Positions 58,856-64,000 of a stretch of DNA of 64,000 nt are shown piece after piece. The translations under genes and the position numbers were made by a program. The notes beneath the pieces were generated by a model. That model was not told the DNA's origin. It searched no databases and worked only from the letters and a program-made list of their open reading frames with translations. The DNA lies in assembly GCA_019843655.1 (NCBI GenBank), contig JACDQD010000003.1, positions 1,053,346 through 1,117,345 on the forward strand, in the 5' to 3' direction. Every line of letters starts with the position of its first letter. Position 1 is the stretch's first letter. The stretch is from Lethocerus indicus (Eukaryota; Arthropoda; Insecta; Hemiptera; Belostomatidae).

Positions 58856-60450
58856 GTAATAACCGCTTTCTTTAAAACAGTTCGGGCGAAATCGGAAGCA
58901 TAATATCGAAATGATAACGCTGAACCCGTGATAAAAGCGGGCGGTCTAGTGATGATTATTATTGGGCTGGTGGGTGGCGGGGGCGTCTACTCTCGTCCTG
59001 GATCCGACCTGGCTTCGGGGTCACTCAGGCGTCCCGGTTTCAAAACGGCGTCCCCCTCGCCACTTAGCCATGCCCGAATCCTCCCCACCGTCCCAGACAT
59101 AGTTTTCCACGTATTTATTAACTAGTTTCGGGGAAGTGTCGGAAAATTCCCCTTCGGTGGGGATTTCGTTTCGTCCGGTTGCGCAACCCCACACCACCCT
59201 CCCCCCCCGCCCCGCCGGAGGGAAAATTAATACGGCAGTGTTGTCGGCGTGTATTTCACGGTCGGCCTTTTCCGATCCGCTACTTACCCGTCCCTGCTCC
59301 AGTACCCTCCTCGGCCCCGATCCCCCGCCTCGCCATTAGACACTGCCAGTATAGCGAAAGTAAGTAGCATTTTGGCTTTTAAGACCCCCACCCCCAACCC
59401 ACGCCACCCCTTAACTTAACCCGGACGGTTAAGGAGGACGTCCCAAATAAAAATAAACCCTCGGAATCCGACTCCCTTTGTATTCAATTAGTTGCATGGG
59501 AGGAGCCCTGTGTATACGACAACAAACAAGTACGATTCGGGCGCTCCCAGCGTTACGATTCAAACTGTTGCTGGCCCGTGTCCGCCGCGGTATCGAAGTC
59601 TGTGTGTGTACCCTTTCTCCCCCAAATCCGATCCCATTGTTGCCAAGATATATCGGGTTACGTTAGACGCGTGTAGTTGGGTAGACGCTGCGTGACCTAT
59701 GGAAAAATCCTGCCGACTCATGTTGATTGGAAGGAGAGCGGTGGATGGGGGTGGGGGGGGGTGCGATGCTCGTGTGCAACGTAAAGCTCCCAGTGGCCGG
59801 GGGCCTCGTCCACCCCAGCCTTAATCCCCCAATCACTATTAATACCAATATCGGTTCCGTATTTACACATTTCAATGAAGATTTTTTACCCTTTTATTAC
59901 CCTACGTAGACAATACTATCGTATCTTCCTTCGTCGTTTTAATCGCGTGCAACAGTGAAAACTATATATCGCGTTCAGTGCTGATGTATTACGCTGTTAT
60001 CACTCCACATTAATACTATTGTATTTTCTTTCGTTTGTTTCAATCTTATCGAATAGAATGCGTTACGGCGGTACAAAAAGTGGAAAGATAAACATTGTCT
60101 CAATTTCGGTATTGATTCGGTGTTGACGACGTCTCCCCAGAAAGTGTTTTTGACCGGTACGGCTGTACTATATTTATTTATAGGGCAATTGGTGTTACTC
60201 TTGAGTGTGGGAGGCTGGGGGTTGGCGGCGGGGGGGCGGGGCGGGTCGAAGGTCGGCTATATCTGGGTGTCTCGATCCGGTATCGAGCGGTGAAGTGCAG
60301 GGCCGCCGGTCGATCGGGCCCCCTCCGGGTGTACTACCGCGCGCGGAGGGAGCCCGGCGTCCATCCACGCTCTGGGTGTGGCTCCCGCCCTACACCGTTC
60401 TACCTTCCTCATCCATTAATAAAGCCTAACTCTTCTTATTTTCTCCATCA

Positions 60451-62400
60451 CGTAATATCTTCCGGAGTATCTGTTTGTTTACAAAAAGGAATGGGGGAGG
60501 AGCTTTGTAGCCGACGTTTGTTGTTCGAGGGCACTGTTTGTTAAGTAGTTTAGTAGATACTCCATTTTTTGTTTCGCCCAGTTTTGTAGCTACAAAAGAA
60601 CACGGGGATATTCGGGCCCCTTCCAGAATAGCGATGATTTTGCAATTTTCATCAGGAAAATCACCGGTGATTTGGCTGAAACATGGCTCTGTCCCGAATA
60701 CCCAGTGTTCGGATAAATTTTCCTTTAATTATTATTTGTAAAATCAAAGGAGAGCAGCTGCCAGTGCACGAGGTGGAATTGTTCTCGGCCCTTCTTCTAT
60801 TTATACATAAATCGTAATACCGCTGGAAATTCCCCCCGGGAGTTTGAATTCAATTCGGCCTTTCACCGGCGTCTGTCGAAAAGGTATTTTCAGAATGGAG
60901 CGAAGTCGATAGAAATGTGGTTGGTGTACGTGTGCACTCGCAGGTCTTTAACGAAGTTTGAAGCTCAAGTACGAACCCTTTTCAAAGTCCAGTCCCGATA
61001 TACAATTGAATGAAATATTATTGACGCGTAAGGGCCGAATTATATGGAAGTATACGGTGGATAAGAAATATTTGTATTTATTATCGAAATTATTTTTAAC
61101 CTGTCTTTTAACAGACTGTAAGTAATAAAAAATATATATATATTGACGAATGAAACTAGAAAATAGATTTTCGATTATACAAAGGACGAAGGGAAATAAT
61201 CAAAAGGCTACAATTACTCAGCAGGAAACTACTTTTTATAACAATCGAATAAAATCAACCTTCAACTGCCAATAATGCGCATAACGAGCAGAGTTTAAAA
61301 AACAAACCCGGTTTATAGTCTCCGACCCAGGGTCCGACCTCGCGCGTACTTAGTTTCTATTCTATAAAACATCTTCAGAATAGTATTTTGTCTTGAGCGT
61401 TGTCCGACTGACGGCTGTGTCCTATCTTGTGTATACCGGGCGGGCGGAAAGTATGCGATAAGTCTTAGAATTTTTCTTTTCTTTTTTTTTTTTCAAACGC
61501 GCTCTTTGAAACATACCCTGGTCTATATATAGAGCCGGGTGAAAAGTTAGCCGCGGACCGGGGTCTTGCAGCGAACTCCGCTCGTAATCCGAAGCTTACG
61601 AAGGCAGTGCTCTAACGAGTCGTCCGGTGGGTATTTTCAATGTTGAACATTTTTAGAAATCACCCTTTCAAAGTGGTTCTATTCCGTCTGGAAACGCTAA
61701 CAGCTGCTCCTGAAGGCCTTTGTAATGTAAATCTTTAAAAAAAGGTCTCGAATGGCAACTCCTGCCGGGAGACTTAACGTTGAGTTCCCCGCGTTTACCG
61801 GCGCTGCTCTGTTACTGTCCAACACCTGATAACCCAATTCAAGGTTTTCAATTGTACGGTCCGTTTTGCTCGGTGTGCATTTACCAACGCGTGTGTGCCA
61901 ATTTTCGCGATTATAAATAAGTCGCTTCTCTTTTAAATAGTTGATTCGGGCCCGATACCACGGTCGGTTTCGGTTTGACGGAAACTTCGACGCGGGGATT
62001 CTTCAGGTGGGACCGCCGGTTTCGAATTCCGAAATCGAATTAGCACTACCCGACTGGAGTTGACGACGAGGCCCCTTTTTAGTGCTTTAGTCAGCCGATG
62101 ACTTTGACCGGTCATTGCGCGATGACTTGTCAGTTCCTCACATAACATAATCGTGCCCGGTTCCGTCCCACTCCGGTCGCCGCGATTAATCAGCGAGGTC
62201 GGCGTTGACGTTAACTCGATTAAGGTTTTTTAGCGATTGGTCGGGACAAATAAATTTTGTCGGTTTTACGTCGTCCCTACCAATAACATGTTGCTTTCAG
62301 CGAAACGGCTTCGCTGCTCACTGAAGAATATCGGGACAACAACTACACTGACCTACGTAGTATTTTTTTTTTATTTTAATCGGGTTATCGAATCCTTTCG
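60451..62400. other. gene-free AT-rich stretch
   Basis: Apart from a tRNA-like fragment at 61555-61628, no gene or recognised repeat. Short open frames only. Confidence 0.45.
61555..61628 (-). repeat. degenerate tRNA-like (tRNA-Thr-type) fragment
   Basis: On the minus strand, cgactcgttagagcactgcc then ttcgtaagc resembles the D-arm to anticodon-loop part of a tRNA or tRNA-derived SINE (…GGTTAGAGCACTG.CTTCGTAAGC…), the loop implying a CGT anticodon. The T-arm (gagttcgctgcaag) is poor and acceptor pairing is absent, so it is a SINE head or a tRNA pseudogene. Confidence 0.4.
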
Positions 62401-63079
62401 AACAGCTGAAAGTCCGATTTGTCCTGAAGTCGGGAGCTGTGACCCCATTACTCGGGCCACTTTGGGTTATCCGATCGAAGATTCGAATCGGTCGTACCCT
62501 ATTGACGGATCCAGTCCCTGCGGGAGGACTTTTCCTCTGGGCCCCCTCGGGTGTTGGAAGGGACATCACTCGGTCCTAAAACACGGGAAAAATTTCTGAC
62601 TAACGGGGGGGTCAACCGCCGTGAGTTTGGACTTCGAAACGTCGGAAGCGGGTATAGCACCCGGGGGGAAAGGACAAAAGCCCTTCCGCCAGAGCTCACT
62701 GTGGTTTTGGGGGGTGTTGACTCCAACGGAAGTTAGTGATATTGCTAAGTTCTAACTCGGCTCATTTACTGTAGAATTCAGTCGCTAAATAGTGTATGCA
62801 CGCAGGGGGCCTAAGAATGTTTGCCCCCGTTCAACGGTGGACATAACTGGCTATTGGCCGGGTCACGCTAGCCAATCGATGTCGTCGACAGGGGTTGCGG
62901 AGGGTTCTCCGATCGGAGGGCCGATTTTCCCGAGGGCGGAGGAGTCGTCCGACCTCCGAGAGGGGAATTAAAAAATATATATATATCGGAGGATCGATGG
63001 CCGCCCCCAGGAGGTAGAGGCGGCCGATAGAGGGTGGGAGAGGGATAGGGAGAGTACGATGCCCTTGGGGGCCGTGGCC
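62401..63079. other. GC-rich stretch without recognised gene
   Basis: Short overlapping open frames on both strands (62237-62599 plus, 62499-62726 minus), none recognised. A short AT run at 62974-62986. Confidence 0.4.
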
Positions 63080-63155
63080 GGGGAGGCACGTGTAGCAAGG
63101 TTAGCCAAGGCTCGCAGGACGGCTAGTACACGTGGCCTTCCCCGCAGCCCCGGGG
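63072..63155 (+). ncRNA. long imperfect hairpin, miRNA-precursor-like
   Basis: ggggaggcacgtgtagc (63080-63096) pairs with ggctagtacacgtggccttc then ccc (63121-63143); the pairing continues outward through the G/C-rich flanks (ccgtggcc and cgcagccc) with mismatches. The loop is about 24 bases. The size is compatible with a small-RNA precursor, but GC-rich palindromes also arise by chance or from foldback DNA, and nothing shows transcription. Confidence 0.25.
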
Positions 63156-63164
63156 ACCTTGACG

Positions 63165-63240
63165 CCTCCTCCTCCTTCTCTCCTCCTCCTCCTCCACCTC
63201 CTCCTCCTCCTCCTCCTCCTCCTCCTCCTCCTCCTCCTTC
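63165..63240. repeat. (TCC)n microsatellite
   Basis: TCC array of about 75 bases with one interruption (TCCACC). In one frame it encodes a proline run and on the minus strand a glycine run, explaining the open frames at 62968-63316. Confidence 0.97.
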
Positions 63241-63534
63241 TACCAACCCGAGCCCACTAAATATACCCGCCTCATCCCACCTCACCCCCATCACACCGAG
63301 CCTCATCCCGGCCTAATTAGAGAGAGGGACCCCGCCCCGCACAACACTCCCCCTGGACGGGACAGCCCTTGCGTTATAATCAGTAATTGTTTTTCATTTA
63401 ATGGTATAGTCACAATTACAATTTTTTTAGATTCTATCCACTGAAAGTGGTCGGTACTTTACAATCACTCAGTGAACTCTTGCGGGAAAAGCCACCCTCC
63501 AATGATGGTACTCCCGCTCCTGCCCTACTCGGGT

Positions 63535-63750
63535 CGTAAGGATATCGCGCGGCCATCTCCGCTTTAGGGCGACTTACGGGATTTTCGTGTAGGTGAAGCG
63601 ATGAAAGTTGTCGAATTAAGGGATTGGACTGGAAGGATTTATACCTGGAAGCCGCTAATTCTCGAACAAATGGGACTTTTAGGTCTTTGTGCATTACTCT
63701 GTTAGAGATGGTGGGGCGTTGGTAATTTTTCGAAGGATTATGGATCGCAA
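63535..63750 (-). pseudogene. Jockey-clade non-LTR retrotransposon, ORF2 C-terminal remnant
   Basis: On the minus strand one frame gives ILRKITNAP (63720-63745), the next ISNRVMHKDLKVPFVREL (from about 63708) followed by ...NPLIRQLSS, and a third LKRRWPRDIL (63538-63567). Together and in this order these are the usual end of a Jockey-type ORF2: 'QSK.LR.I.NAPWYV.N...H.DL.IP.V.E', 'HPNPL', '..RRLKR..P.DL'. Two frameshifts break it. The reverse transcriptase domain itself would lie to the right, beyond about 63760; the bases up to the window edge show no clear RT motif. It is a 5'-truncated dead copy. Confidence 0.88.
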
Positions 63751-64000
63751 GGATAATCAGTAATAGTAGGGCGTCCTTAGTCGCGACAAATATTTTTTTT
63801 TTAGTTCAAGCTGCGAACAATATGACCATTTCGGTTTCTGTTCCAAACAACCTGCGGGATGATCTAAAATAAGATAATGAAAACAATATATCTCGGTGCA
63901 CTAAAATTACAGCTATTCATATTAAAAACTGCGTCCCCGGTTTTGTTTTATTGTTCAGGAAATTACGCTAGATAATGAAATACAAAAAGGCATGTTTCAT
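63751..64000. other. right edge, no recognised gene
   Basis: AT-rich with short A/T runs. Nothing recognised; the retrotransposon remnant does not visibly continue. Confidence 0.4.

Larger units (their letters stand above)
57640..60450. other. GC-rich, CpG-rich domain, possible promoter/first-exon region
   Basis: G+C rises sharply compared with the flanks, and CG dinucleotides are frequent. Contents: a GA array (57918-57936), a TATA-like TA stretch (57981-57993), a short ATG with donor-like sequence at 58163-58178, four CAGGTA motifs (58252-58858), a candidate exon (58759-58855), and several short Pro/Arg-rich open frames on both strands (58556-58831 minus, 59136-59339 plus, 59492-59695 plus) that I do not recognise. 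No complete gene could be assembled. Confidence 0.5.

Noticed and set aside
62968..63316. Glycine-rich or proline-rich protein on either strand
   Set aside because: Entirely explained by the TCC array.
1..64000. CRISPR array, bacterial operons or riboswitches
   Set aside because: No regularly spaced repeats, no ribosome-binding-site/ORF structure; microsatellites, mariner, piggyBac and Jockey remains show eukaryotic DNA.

Overview
The window reads as non-coding, repeat-rich DNA from an animal, most likely an arthropod and probably an insect. This rests on the mix of mobile elements: an irritans-type mariner, a second mariner family with related MITE-like copies, a piggyBac transposase relic and the C-terminal end of a Jockey-clade non-LTR retrotransposon. 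Long (AT)n microsatellites, long G or C homopolymers and tRNA-derived SINE-like pieces fit the same picture. CpG dinucleotides look undepleted by eye, which would fit a sparsely methylated insect genome. The order cannot be settled from this window. No complete protein-coding gene was recognised; the longest open frame is 195 codons and looks like chance in a low-complexity stretch.

Layout. 1-8.4 kb is AT-rich with one short foldback copy and no gene. 8.4-16 kb has four (AT)n arrays, a foldback element at 10.5 kb and an unassigned minus-strand open frame next to it. 16.6-17.0 kb is a frameshifted piggyBac transposase fragment. 20.8-21.4 kb is a MITE of mariner family B fused to further mariner sequence. 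25-32 kb holds microsatellites, G-rich tracts and perfect palindromes. 33.0-36.0 kb carries a duplicated block of about 475 bp built around foldback arms. 36-41 kb contains three dispersed repeat families, including SINE-like copies. 40.7-47.2 kb has a few weak candidate exons. 48.7-49.9 kb has a foldback remnant and a deleted mariner with perfect ends. 54.5 kb is a compact foldback hairpin. 56.6-57.6 kb is the longer family B mariner.

57.6-60.5 kb and 62.4-63.4 kb are clearly GC-rich. The first has a GA repeat, a TATA-like stretch and a cluster of CAGGTA motifs, and is the best place to look for a real promoter or first exon. The second has a long imperfect hairpin and a TCC array, followed at the right edge by the Jockey remnant on the minus strand.

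The most coherent unexplained element is the foldback family: about a dozen whole or partial copies in 64 kb share one arm sequence, two of them embedded in a long duplicated block. Nothing here indicates genes acting together in a pathway; the relationships visible are between mobile-element families, with nesting, mosaic copies and internal deletion.
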